A stretch of DNA of 64,000 nucleotides, from contig CM034311.1 of assembly GCA_019925795.1 (NCBI GenBank), forward strand, positions 16,436,926 through 16,500,925, written 5' to 3'. This stretch comes from Dendrobium chrysotoxum. Lineage: Eukaryota; Streptophyta; Magnoliopsida; Asparagales; Orchidaceae. The position numbers and the translations under genes were made by a program. This document shows, in pieces, positions 22,650 to 34,779 of the stretch. The first letter of the stretch is position 1. Each line of letters opens with the position of its first letter. The notes under the pieces are model-generated. The model saw only the letters and a program-made list of their open reading frames with translations, was not told the origin of the DNA and ran no database searches.

Positions 22650-23755
22650 TTGCATGTTAGAACATTCACATTAGTAGAGAAATAGAGTGTTTAACATCCT
22701 AGTTTTCTACAAAGATCTAGTACACACGCAGATAAGAAAGAGAGAGAGGTCCAGGAGTCAAAAGATACAAAAAAAAATTATGTTGAAAATCCTGAAAAAG
22801 GGGAATAACCATGGGGCCTTGCCCAGTTGAAATGATTCCACGAGTGTTTGTAGTGGGTTACGAAGGATGCCTCTCCACAGGGAAAGGCATGGACTCAATG
22901 TTGCAAAAATAAATCATATAGAGATTATGATGTGTTTGAAGTTGGAAGAATCCAATGATATGAGAGTTGTTCTAAAAAGAACAGTGGCAGGTTCATTTGG
23001 TCAGTAGGACCGTAGTCGGGCGAAGGTGGTTCGAGGACAGATGGACTATAGTCGGCAGGCGACGGAGGTCGGAGGGATTGTGCTCATGCGACTGAGGTCC
23101 AATGGCAATAGCCAAGAGGAACCTGGTGATAATGGTCATGTGGCGAGGTATCACCAGCGGTGGTTTTCAGGTGGAGCTTCGGGATTCTTCAAACTCCAAA
23201 GCTCTCTTGAATATCTAGCCTAAGATCTTAGCCTCCTCCCAAAAAGTCCCTTTCAAGTAGGGAGTAGAGGTCTATTTATAAATTTTGAGGGTGATATACC
23301 TCATAAATATGGAGAAGATTTGAAGAAAATTCGGCGTGCTTCATCAGACAAACCATATTGATTACCTCGATCTTAAAGCATTTGTTCAATTTTTATCTGC
23401 CTAAATGGTGTCAGAATCAAGTGACCATTGGCTCGTTGGATTCGCCTTGTTGAGCTTCTTGATTCGATTATAAACATGCTAATTTGGAGATCATTTAGTC
23501 ATAATTGATTACTTTGAAGCTTTCAAATATGCTTCAGTCCCTTGATTTAGGCCCATTTGGGTTCGGGTTGGACTGTTTTTGGTGTCTTGAGTTTGTCTTT
23601 CTGAGACATTTAGTTTGACTATAAGTTTACTGAGATCAAAGTTCAGATGACCCCAAATTTAATTTTGAAAGTTTCTAATTTAAATATGCCTTGAGATTCG
23701 TGCCTGATCAAGCTGATTTTTGGTGAGGTATCAAGGATATATTACAAAGATAAAT
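22650..23755 (+). mobile_element. Family G repeat, short-array copy
   Basis: Aligns in the same order with the reverse complement of 47090-48990: a start with GATCTAGTACACACGCAGATA, a block with GAAAATCCTGAAAAAGG, GTTTGTAGTGGGTTACGAA, a minisatellite of two to three units at 22997-23105 (GACCGTAGTCGG ... GCGACGGAGGTC), then a tail sharing GGCTCGTTGGATTCG and TTTGACTATAAGTTTACTGA. It looks like an LTR or LTR-like unit of a non-autonomous retroelement; class unproven. The short ORF at 23026 is array sequence. Confidence 0.6.
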
Positions 23756-24049
23756 ACAAGAAATAACCAAAGCAACTTGTCTAGGTGAATGGCTACTACT
23801 CGCTAGAGATGAGCTCTTATCATCTTCATTGTCGGGCTTCTTCTGCCCTTCAAAAATTTGTCAGGGTTTTCGTAGAACAAGCTTAGAATATGCCACGTAT
23901 AATCTATCACTTTAAATGACCAAAGCATCCCAAAAAAAAAAAAAAAAAGTTTGTCTTCATTAAATTTGCTCATAACCACATCCCTGTATTCAACCACACC
24001 CCCCAAATTAAAAAAAAAAAAAAAACACAAAAAAAACAATTATAAGAGC

Positions 24050-26100
24050 TTTGGAAGTCCTAGATGATTTTTTCAAAGTGTCCTTTAATTTATTAACCTG
24101 GAGCTGCACAGAACACAACTACTGAGCGATCCCATTTTTGGAGGATTCTGAATCAATTACAGAAGATTCTAAGGCAATAATTTTACTTCGTAACTTAGAG
24201 AATTTTTTTATTCTTAGAACCTTGAATAGCAGCTTTCAATTCTGTCCATCTTTTCTTCATAAAAATTCATGTCCTCGGTGACTTTTCTTTTAAAACTTCA
24301 ATATAACTCTTGGACACCTGCTCAACCAAAAGTGACTACTTCAAAGCTTTGTTCACCTTTGCATGCTGCTTCAATATGTTATTAATTGAATCGTTCTCTG
24401 GAATAAGCGACTTTATGTGAATTCAACAGATAAAATGTACTTTGCCAAGAAGATGCAAAAAACCTCATAAATGACGTGAAGTTGTTATGATGGCATATTT
24501 TCCAAATGTTCATATGAGAACTTCGAGCATATTATAAGTGCCAGAATGCAAACTATTCTTTGGAAGCAGCAAGCAACATCCGTATCTACCACTATTCATC
24601 CTTCTTTATCCCAACTAATTTTCAACTCCCATCTTCATTTTTATAACTTGCACTGAACTCCTTATAAGAATGAGAAGTCGCCATTGATTTTTCCTTATCA
24701 ATGGTAGTAGTTCTTATTGAATGTGCAGAAGTAGTCGCCATTGATGTCATTGTTGCAATTGAAGTTGCAGCTTTTATAGCAATTAAAGCTACTTTTAGCA
24801 TTGAACTCCTCGCTATGTTGGCAACATCTTGTTGAGAACTTGGCTTAGTAAACAAAATATCATCCTCATCATCACTTATAACATGACGCTGCTTAGGAGC
24901 AATCTCATATTTTTCTTCGAAGAGTTTATTCATGTCAGCATTAGTTTAGCCAAACTTGGATAGTTGAATCTCAGAGACAATTTAACATACGACAATAATA
25001 CAAAAGTAACATTTTCATTAAGTCAAAAATAAAATATTTCTCACTTGTATGTTAGCATGTTGATCAATTGAATGTGCCGCCACAATTGTAAAAAAACTAG
25101 CACAAGTAGTTCAAGTATTGGGAGTAATAGCCGTCGCTTTATTTTTCAAATTCATCATTTAAAGAAGTCACTCCTCACAACATGATAAAAAACTGTTCTC
25201 TGATTCGTTTGGGATAAATTTCTTATTGCTTTTTAAAGCAATTTTTTAGTAAAAAAAGTTCTTTTTCAAAAGAAAAATTATACTAAAAAACTGTTTTAGA
25301 AAATAATAAAAAAGTTATCTCAAATTAAATCTAAGCCTCGAATAGATGCTGAAATAAGAACTTAAGACCCCTAAAAAATTGATCCAATTGCGAAAACTGG
25401 CACTTCTTCGCAACAGAAATATCTTCCTCCTCGGATTGTTAAGCTCTTTCATAATGTCATTGGCGACTTTAGTAGAAAAGCTTTTAGGCGTCTATCCAAT
25501 CTCACTAATAACTTTAGCAAATTATTTCGGCAAATCATCTCAGATTTATCAAAAAGTTGAATCTCAGTAATGTTCTTGTCGTCTTTAGTTTCTTAGCGTT
25601 GGACTCAACATGGAAATTAGTAAGAGCCTTCCTTATGGTTTCAGAATCAACAGATGAAATAGCCCCACCTTCAATTGACAACTCAAGAAGTCTTCTCAAC
25701 TCGGCTTCATTTCATAAAACTATTTTATTTGCCAATCTAACTACAGGGTGAACTGGCAAATTGACTACTTGATCGGCTTCAAGTCGATCATATGCAGTAG
25801 GAGCACCTCGTAGAGACCACTGTGCGGCTTCCATCCAAGTAGAACTTTGCAGAGAAAAATCACTGCTAACCTCTGTTGTTGTAAGATGTTTCTTATGCCA
25901 CTTACAGTAGGAATTTCAACTACAGTAGGAATTTCAACTATAATTTTCTTCCTACTGTCATCTACTTCTTTTATCATTTTCAGAGGATGAGATGAAGTAT
26001 CACCATGATCTCTCCTAGCCTCTCCATCTTTGTTTCTTTGCACCAGTATTTTAGCAAGATCCCTTAGAGAAAATATTGGAATGCAATCCATAGCATGGAA
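24050..26100 (-). pseudogene. Degenerate coding region, unknown coiled-coil protein
   Basis: Minus strand. From MDCIPIFSLRDLAKIL near 26091, frames shift but coding character persists: a segment with TWMEAAQWSLRGAP and LPVHPVVRLANK (about 25720-25840), then AELRRLLELSIEGGA (about 25660-25705), later a Ser/Thr/Met-rich stretch at 24622-24933 starting MNKLFEEKYEI, and helical, Lys/Glu/Leu-rich pieces down to 24050. I do not recognise the family. The style recalls plant mobile-domain or gag-associated coiled-coil proteins, but that is a guess. Many stops and shifts; a Tourist-like MITE at 25202-25331 interrupts it. Confidence 0.4.
25202..25331. mobile_element. Tourist-like MITE, decayed copy
   Basis: 130 bp, with ends GATTCGTTTGGGATAA and TTATCTCAAATTAAATC, imperfect inverted repeats. 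Same length and end pattern as 46657-46786 and 53750-53878. Confidence 0.5.
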
Positions 26101-26496
26101 GGGAGAGAGTGAAAAGAACTAGCGTTGAGAGCTCCAGCGGAGAAAGTAGGGAAGTATTTATAAAGATTTCTTTGAATGAAAATCAGCAAATGTCAAATCA
26201 CAATGATTATTTTTTTTGTTGCATTGTCGATTCAATTATAATGTATATATTTTTATTCTTTTTTTATTCCTTATTTGAAAGTCACAATTCAAAAGGTAGA
26301 AGAGAATCATTAGACTAAATAGACACCAAAAATATTTCAAGCCTAGTTCAAATATTTGGAGAATTTAACTTGCCAAGGAGAACTGCTCAAGTAATATGAT
26401 GGCTTCACCCAACAAGTAGGTCATATTGCAAGTCAATCACATAATAAGTTGGTTACACAGCTGGACAACTACAATAAGTCACTCTTGTCAGCGACC

Positions 26497-29400
26497 TTTT
26501 TTTTTGAGAAAATTTTGGGGCAAAGCCCTTATATTAAAAAAACCAATTACAAACTATGGTAAAAAAACAACCAAAACTATAAAAGAAAAGATTGACTCTA
26601 AGCATAGCAAGAGAACCTCAGTGAATGATGCTTGTGCCAAATAAATTTAAACCATTGTACCTCCTCCAAATGAGAAAAAAACTAAGTAGTAAAGTTCTTA
26701 AAAGAAGGATTATTTGAGCTGTTGCAGGCCATAATCAGTTGCTCATTAATAGAAACAGATAGGATAGCCGCTCGGACATACTCGGGGATCAAATCAGGAA
26801 GAGCCCACTAATTGTTGACAATTTACCTATTAATAGCATGATGAGAGGGTCTAATAGAGATAAAATATTTAGATAATACCTTGCCATTACACTACGGATC
26901 CCAAAACATAGAAAAATTGCGCAGGGGAGCAACAAAAATGGAGATATGATCCTTTATCTTATGGGAAGTAAAGCAGATAAGTTTCCAAGTTTTGGATGCA
27001 TTAAGAAGAGGATGCTTCCAAGGGGAAGTGTATTTATCCCCAAACCAAGAGCTGATGACAGATTCTTGATTATACATTCGCCAGATAAAGGAGCAAGTGA
27101 CTCCATGATATAGTGAATCAATAGATGGGATGCCCAACTCACCCTACCGTTTAGGAATAACAGTGGAATTCCAAGCAATTAAATGAAGCTTCTTCTCCTT
27201 CATATTTCCATGAAATAAGAACCTTGAGCATAATTTAGGTATTGCTTTGCAGCAGGCTTTAGGTATAATGGACCCTATAATCTAATAAGCTAAAATGTTT
27301 GTAATACTAAACTTCAAAATTTGAACCCTACCTACAAAAGAGAGAAACTTAACTTTCCTACCTTCAAGTAGAGCAAAAATTTTACTTAGTAGAGGTTGGA
27401 AGTGAGATAAATTAAGTCTTTTGGAGGAAATGGGAAGCCCCAAGTATTTGAGAGAGGAGTCTACTTGAGCACTACCAAGAATTGCACATATATTAGAGGC
27501 AGCAGGGGTATTATTAGAGAAAAATGGAACTTTTGGTGGGATTAATATGAAGAGCAGAAGCACCAACAAACTAGCAAAAGAATCTATTCAAGCAAGTAGC
27601 ATTATGGGTTGCAACAACACCAAAAATAAGTAAGTCATCCAAGTATGACAGATGATTGAAATATAGCCCATTGAAATTTAAGCCTGTGAAAGGAAGGGGG
27701 AGGGCAGGGAGAATGCTGGCTGCAGAACAAAGTGTACATCACAATATAAAAAAGTAGAGGGGATAGAGGGCATCCATAATAGAGGCCAGATGAAGATTTA
27801 AAGAACCCCTGAGGGAGCCATTCAAGCAAATAGACAAATGAACATCCAAAATGCATCCTTTAACCCATTTGATAAACAATTTAGGGAACCTTTTTTGCCT
27901 CATTCCGTTGAGCAGGAAAACAAGGGAGACTGAATAAAAGGTCATTATGAAGTCAAGTTTTGCAAAAAAAAAAGGTTTTGCAAAGATTTGAAGTCCCTCA
28001 ACACCTCAGAGGCAAGAATAATGCTATCAGTTGAACATCTTTTGTGAATGAAACCAGCTTGGCTATTATTGATAATGAAAGGTAAGATCAGTTTAAGCCT
28101 ATTAGCTAGTAATTTAGCCAAAATTGTGTAAAACCCATTGCACAGAGAGATTGGCCTAAAATCAGTAATATTGGAAGCATGAGAACCTTTAGGAATTAAA
28201 GTAATAGCAGTGGCCTTCACTCCTTTGGGTAAATGACTAGTGATAAATAAATTTTTGATAACATTACACACTTGTAACCCAATGAGGTACTAGGAGAGCT
28301 TATAAAACTCAAAAGTAAAGCCATCAAGCCTAGGCGCAGTGGCAGACTGACCACCAAAAAACACAGCTTTGATCTCTTCAATTGAGAAGGGAACAACTAG
28401 AGAATTGACTAAATGCAAAGGAACCAAGTCACTTGTAGGAATGTAGTAATTATTCTCATTAACAAGCTTTGGAGAATTGAAAAGACCTTCAAATTGTTGA
28501 ATGGTAGCCGCAGTAATGTCACAAGAGGTTGAAAATTGACCAAGTGGGGTTGTAATTTCCTTTAAAGCATTTTTGTTCTTCCTAGCTCTGATTTTATCAT
28601 AGAGGAAGCGTAGATCATCTTCACCATTGGTTAACCATTTGGCTTTGGATCTTTGGGAGATCCAAGATGACCAAGAGGATTGGATAGCAGCCAACTGATC
28701 ATTAATTTTTTTTTAAGAGAAGCATTTAAGGGTTGGAGATCTAAAAGGCATTGGTGTTGTTTATTTTTAATTCAAGGGTAACGTTAGAAAGGAAGTTGGA
28801 GGAAGCCTAGTTCCATCTCTTAAGGGTCATTTTGAGATTTTGTAAGTAGTGGTAAAAAGAGGTGATTGGGCTGCAAAGCAAAAGCATTGAAAACATCCTC
28901 CCAGAAATCATCCATATAAACCCAAAAATTCTTGAAGATGAATCTAGTGGGGTTTGGTTTGATAAGAGAAGCAATCATGATCAAATGAGAGTGATCAGAA
29001 TAAATAGATGGAACTACTTAGTAAAAAGTAGTACAAAAATTATCAATCAAAGTAGAATTCACCAACATTCTATCAAGTTTAATATGGATGGGTTGATCTA
29101 CCCTTTGATTAAACCAGGTATAAAAAAGGCCCACGGATGTAAGGTCTTAGACACCACAATCATAAATAATCTTGTTTAGTTCCCGTAGCCTAGTAGGCAT
29201 CAAAGTGGTACCACCACCTTTCTCAGTATCGAACCTGTAACAGTTAAAGTTACTAATAATGATCCAAGGTTGAGAGGCATCCGTCACTAAAGCTCTCAAA
29301 TGGTTCCAAAGCATTCTTCTATCTTCAGCAGTGTTTGCTGCATAAATGACTGAAAGAAGAATAGGGGGAGAGGAACCTACAGAGAGAATACCATGAATAA

Positions 29401-29861
29401 TTTGAGAGGAGAAGAAAGGAATGAAAGAGAAGTGAGAAGAGTCCCATTTCAGCCATATTCTACAAGGTGTAGAAAGACTGAAATTGTTGCAGTTATTCTC
29501 ATTATTAAAAATCAAATGAGAGTTAATAAACCAAGGGTTAGATATAGCAGACAATTGAACTTTTGCTTCTAAGATGCATATCAACTTTAAATTATGAGAG
29601 CTCACAAGCTCTTTGCAAGCTTACACCTTGTCAGGGATATTGAACCCCCACATGTTTTAACATGCAAAAGGAGGTAGGGGCATTAAGACTTGGCTAATTT
29701 AGCCTTTTTGGCTGATTTGGCTCTAGTATGCTTTTAGGGGGAGAGGTTTGCAGATTGGAAGAGGGTTTTTTTGAGAAGGAGGGAATATTAACCAATTGGT
29801 TAATATTAGGGGATTTAACTTCTGTTGGGTTCTCATCAGGGGAATGAGAGGGAGGCTCTTC
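26497..29861 (-). mobile_element. L1-like LINE, ORF2 half (endonuclease, RT, RVT zinc region)
   Basis: On the minus strand: endonuclease domain at 29147-29650 (ICILEAKV, VIYAANTAEDRRMLW, IIISNFNCYRF), RT from about 28694 to 27300, and a C-terminal zinc-type region to about 26570 (IWHKHHSLRF). RT landmarks are ITLIPKG, FRPISLCNGFY and HLSYLDDLLIFG (27620-27660). Catalytic positions are damaged: GDFN reads SNFN, and YADD or FADD reads YLDD. Frameshifts occur near 27945 and 27570. The 3' end reads AAGGGCTTTGCCCC then ends in nine A, at 26497-26505. It is continuous with 41236-42450 once copy C is removed. Confidence 0.88.
29857..29861. other. Copy C target site duplication, left
   Basis: TCTTC, identical to 41231-41235. 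Confidence 0.88.
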
Positions 29862-31531
29862 TGTTGCTACTGTTGCATATTAGTTTTTAAAATTTTATCT
29901 TTATAACCATGTGAGTTTTTGATGATAACAAAATCTTATTATTTGATTATTATTTTCTCCTAACATATTTTAAAAAGTTTTTTTTGTGTGTACTAATATA
30001 TTTTTCAAAAAAATCATACTCCAGACTGCTGAAAGACTTCAAGACATATTAGATTATATGTTATTATAAGAGAAGTCTGTATTTTTATTTTATTTTGTCT
30101 GAGAGTGTGTGATTGTAAGTTAGATAATTATGCACACACACACTGGGGGAGTGAGACAAAGCTTATTTTTTAAACCTAATCATATTGTACGATGTTCTAT
30201 CGTACTGGACAATTTGTTCTCTGTGTCCCTCCGAAATGACGTTGATTGGTGCCTGACTAGAAATTTTTCTAAGTACATTTCGTACTGTACAAATTCGGGT
30301 CATCGAGACGCCAATCAGAGTATGAAATCAGCTTCGTTCAAGTCATCCCATACAATCCTGTGATTTTTTAATATGATTGTATGGTATGATGTAGGTTCGT
30401 CCTGAACGCTGGTCAGAGTACGAAATCTAGCCAGTCCAGTTCATCCCGTACGAACTCGTAAAAATTTAAATTGATCATCCCGTATAAACTGGGTTTGTAC
30501 AAATGCCGATCAGAGTATGAAATAGGGTTCGTACATGATCATATAGATGAAGTGGAATTTATCATAAAAATTTGAATTAATCGTCCCATATGAATTGTGT
30601 TCGTACAGATGCTGATCAAAGTACAAAATTGAATCGTTCATGTTCATCCAGAAAAATAACTCATATTTTTTGAACTGATCGTATGGTATGATGATCGATC
30701 GTATGGTATGATCATATTTCGTAAAAACTTGAAATTTTTAGTTTTAGGATAATTTTTCTTGTCCTTTGTATATAAGGTTCCTAAAAACTGACTGTCATGA
30801 GGCTTTTCACGAATTTCTCTTGAGTGCTCTTGAGGAGTATATTTGGGAGAGTATTTTGAGAGTGAAGAGTGAGAGATCTAGAGTAAAAAAATTATGAGGG
30901 GATTCACAAGATTGTCCAACGGTGAGATTCTCTTACTTATTCTTCAAAGTTCTTCCCAATCTCCTTACAGGATCTTGCAAGAGGATTGTCAAAGAAGGTC
31001 TGGTTCTCTGCCATCACCAGGAGGGTGAAAAAGGATGCTTCTCTCTCTGCTGACACCTGAAGGGTGTGAATGGATGAGTGGGTTCTCTGCCTTCACCAGG
31101 ACAGTGAAAAAGGGCGACGGTTCTCTGCCGCACTGGGGTTTGGTGGAAGGGAATTTGTAAGGGCTTCTCTGCCTTACTGTGGGGGAAAAAGGAGAGTCAC
31201 TTTGCTTTAGTGCAATACCTAGAGAGGGAGTCTCTAGAGAGTAGATGTAGGTCGTGTTTGATTGAACCACTATTAATCTGGTGTTCTCTATTCTTATCTT
31301 TATTTATTGCTTTTTAATTTCTATATTGCACCTTATTTTTTATGGTTGAAAAGTAGAAAATTCATAATAGTTTGTACTGTACGAACTGGATCGTACTGTA
31401 TGATATACGTAAAGTTTTTATTTAAAAAGGTTTTCAACAACATCCAAGAAATTTCAAAAGTACCAATTCACCCCCCTCTTGATTAGCCTAGGGACTTAAT
31501 AAATAGGTCTAACAATCTATTCATACTTTTA
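29862..31531 (+). mobile_element. Copy C: 5' LTR
   Basis: 1670 bp. Palindrome variants run from 30180 to 30720, and again near 31372-31405 close to the end. A TATATAAGG stretch near 30768 may be the TATA box. R/U5 (30990-31200) holds repeats of the GGTTCTCTGCC ... CACCAGGAGGGTGAAAAAGG kind. It ends ACTTTTA, a decayed TTCA end. Confidence 0.92.
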
Positions 31532-31533
31532 AG

Positions 31534-31545
31534 TGGTATTAGAGC
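31534..31545 (+). other. Copy C: primer binding site
   Basis: TGGTATTAGAGC, two bases after the LTR, differs by one base from TGGTATCAGAGC, which is complementary to the 3' end of plant initiator tRNA-Met. Confidence 0.88.
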
Positions 31546-31589
31546 TTAGTTCAAAAATTACTGTTTAGATTACTTTTTGAAATTCAATC

Positions 31590-33300
31590 ATGGCTAATTT
31601 TGGAAACCCAAACACACTTGAGAGTTATTCGATCACTAGACCTCCACTATTTGATAACATCCCATTTGATTTTTGAAAAACTTGCATGTCTACCTTTTGC
31701 AATCACTTGACTATCGCATGTGAATTTTAGTACAGAAAGGTTACACTGAACCTACTAAACTTGTAGAAGGAATTAGAATTCAAACACTTTTTGCTGATTG
31801 GACTATAGAAGGACATGAATTAGCTCAATTGAATGTTAAGTGTTTGAATAGTTTTTTTATGTATTGAAATCAGAAGACTACATGCGTGTTTCTACTTGTA
31901 AATCTGGAAATGAGATTTGGGATAGGCTTTGCATTACATATGAAGGAACCAATGAAGTGAACGAATCTAGATTGAACATTCTACTGCATGACTATGAACT
32001 TTTTTGCATGAAATCGAATGAGTCAATCTCTGACATATATACTCGTTTTACACAAATATTAACTTCATTGCATGCATTAGGTATGGAACTAACTAATTCT
32101 GAAAAAGTAAATAAAATATTATGTTGTTTGCCTACTAGTTAAGATGCAAAGATTACGGTTATAATGGAGTCGAAAGACTTAAATATTTACTCTATTGATA
32201 ATTTGCTTGAATCACTGATGCTTACGAGCAAGGAGTGACTCAAAGATAGATTGATGCAGGTGATAAATGGAAAGAAAAGAATATTACATTAAAAGTGGAT
32301 GACTTGGAGAGTGATCAGTCCCAGCCTAAGGATGAAGAGGATATTGTCTTAATGACAAAGCAGTTCAAAAGTTTTCTAAGGAGGAAGCAGAGGAGACGCC
32401 AGCAATGAAACAAAGTTAAGTTTCATAAAAATGTTAAGCCTTTTAATGATATTATTTTTTATGAGTGCAGGAAGCTAGGATATATAAAGACTGAGTGCCC
32501 TAATCTCAAGGCCAGTCCTAACAAGGAGAAAGTTGAGGAGAAACCAAAGGATAGAAGGGGCAAGAAGAGACTACAGCGAGCATTTTGGGTGGACTCAGCT
32601 TCAGATTCCTCAGAAAATAGCACCAGAAGAGGAAGTCACAAATTTATATTTGATGGCTGACAATCTTGATTATTTGGATCAAGAGGAGATATGTGACTTA
32701 AGTTATAATGAATTATTTAAAGTTTCAGAGCACATTCATTCTGCATATAGAAAACTAAAGAAATTACATGCTAAGTTGAATTTAGATTACTTAGAACTGT
32801 AAAAAGAATTGGAAATCCATAGGAAACACCATGCATTAATTGATAGCAACCACATGACTTTGTTGGATGAATTTGATGATTTGAATAAATAGCATGAACT
32901 TCTAAAATTATCACACACTAAACTTGAAAATGATTTCAAAACTTTTATGGATGAATCAAATAGTAGAGAGCATAATTTGAAGATTAAAAATTTGATTCTA
33001 GAGAGTGTTAACTCATATTTTGAAGTTAAGTTGAAAGCACTTAAGGAAAATAGGAATCACCCAAACTTGAAGATTTTCATAAATCTTACCACAAGTCCAT
33101 TAGTTCAAAATCTAGGAGAAGATCTTACAATGCACATAAATTAATAAATCATTTTCCTAGAGTAAAATATTTTTCTTATGGTATAATTGGGCATATTTCC
33201 CACACATATACTATTCATCGTAGAACACATTTAGTGTGGAGACCTAAGGTGCATAAAATACAGTATATTACATAAGTCTAATGTTTGATAATTTTATAGG
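31590..33300 (+). pseudogene. Copy C: gag
   Basis: Starts MANFGNPNTLESYSITRPP at 31590. The capsid-like copia gag domain is clear at 31864-32142 (MRVSTCKSGNEIWDRL, ESISDIYTRFTQI). A first zinc knuckle near 32455-32505 is damaged (YECRKLGYIKTECP, lacking the first Cys and the His). A charged helical segment (32640-33140) corresponds to the coiled coil of copy B. The second knuckle near 33175-33215 has lost its cysteines (TGT to TAT). The start falls 45 bases after the PBS, fitting a short leader. Multiple stops and shifts. Confidence 0.88.
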
Positions 33301-33324
33301 AACTCTCTCACACAAGACCTCGTG

Positions 33325-34650
33325 AGAGCATTTGGTACCTGGACAGCGGCTGTTTAAAGCATATGACTTGAGATGCAAATTAATTCATATCGCTGGAAGT
33401 CAGGAATGGAGGCATGGTTACACTTGGAGACAATACCACCAAGAGAGTGGTAGGTACATGTATGATTAAAAATTCAAAAAATTTTGTGATTGAAAATGTT
33501 CTGTTAGTAGAAGGCTTAAAACACAATCTGTTGAGCATAAGTCAACTGTGCGATAAAGGTTATCATATTAAATTCTTGCATACTAGCTATGTTATTAGTC
33601 AAAATAGAATTATTGTGTTGAATGGTGATAGAGTAAATAATGTGTACATGCTAGATTTGAATTCTATAAAATCTTTTACTATTTTTTATTTGAAAATTAT
33701 ATCTGATGAGTCATAGTTATGGCATAGAAGACTTTGTTGCACTAGCATGAGAAATCTTAGAAAAATCACCCAAAAAGAGTTAGTTAGAGGAGTACCCAAA
33801 TTACACTTTATAAAAGATCACTTATGTGATGCATGTCAACTAGAAAAATAAGTCAAATCCTCCTTCAATTCAATCAAGGAAGTTAGAACTAGCAAGCCCT
33901 TAGAAAATTTTCACATGGATCTCTTTGGACCCGTTAGTACCTTAAGTCTAAGAGGGAGGAGATTTGGGTATATAATTATGAATGATTACTCAAGATTCAT
34001 ATAGATTAGATTTTTAAATCATAAGAGTGAATCATTTGAGGAGTTTAGATATTTTGCCACTTGGATTTAGAGAAAACTAGGATTTAAAATTATTACTATC
34101 CAAAGTAATCATGGGGGAGAATTTAAAAATAAATTATTTGATGATTTTTATAAATCTTATGGAATAGATCATAACTTCTCAGCTTCTAGGACACCTCAGC
34201 AGAATGGAGTAGTTGAGAGAAAGAACGGGACATTAATTAAAGCTGCTGAGCCATGTTGGCAGAATATTCACTTCCAATATATTTTTGGGCTGAAGCAGTT
34301 AGTGCCGCATGTTATGTATTGAATAGGGTGTACATTAGATCAAAATTAAACAAGACCCCCTATGAACTTCTTAAAGATAGAATTCCCAACCTCTCACACC
34401 TACATATTTTTGGATGTAAAGTATTCATACATAATAGAAAAACTCTCTTAGGTAAATTTGATCCTAAATCTGATGAAGGAATTTTTCTGGGATATTCAAG
34501 TGTTGAAAAATCCTATAGAGTTTTTAATAGAAGGACATTGGTAGTTGAGGAGATCACTCATGTTATTTTTGATGAATCGGATAATTATGGAGGATTTTGG
34601 TTGGATGAAGATGAAGTTGAGGAAATAATCCAAGGACTCAAAAATAAAAA
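33325..34650 (+). pseudogene. Copy C: protease and integrase
   Basis: Begins IWYLDSGC near 33338, the protease active site DSG. A pre-integrase domain follows, with a damaged HHCC finger (HRRLCCTSM ... LCDACQLE). The core has FHMDLFGPV near 33910, then a substituted second site (reading SNHGGEF where copy B has SDHGGEF, so the catalytic Asp is changed to Asn) and NGVVERKNG near 34205. The C-terminal part, from MLAEYSLPIYFWAEAV at 34253 through LGYSSVEKSYRVFNRR, is open. Several stops (for example 33717 and 33850). Confidence 0.9.
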
Positions 34651-34779
34651 AGTTGAAGAAAGGGTTAAAAATAAGGAAGAAAACCAATTGCCTAAGGAAT
34701 TAAAATTTGTTAAAAGTCATCTTAAAAAGTTGATTTTAGGTGACCCAAGTGAAAGAGTTAGGACTAGGCATGGTTTAAG

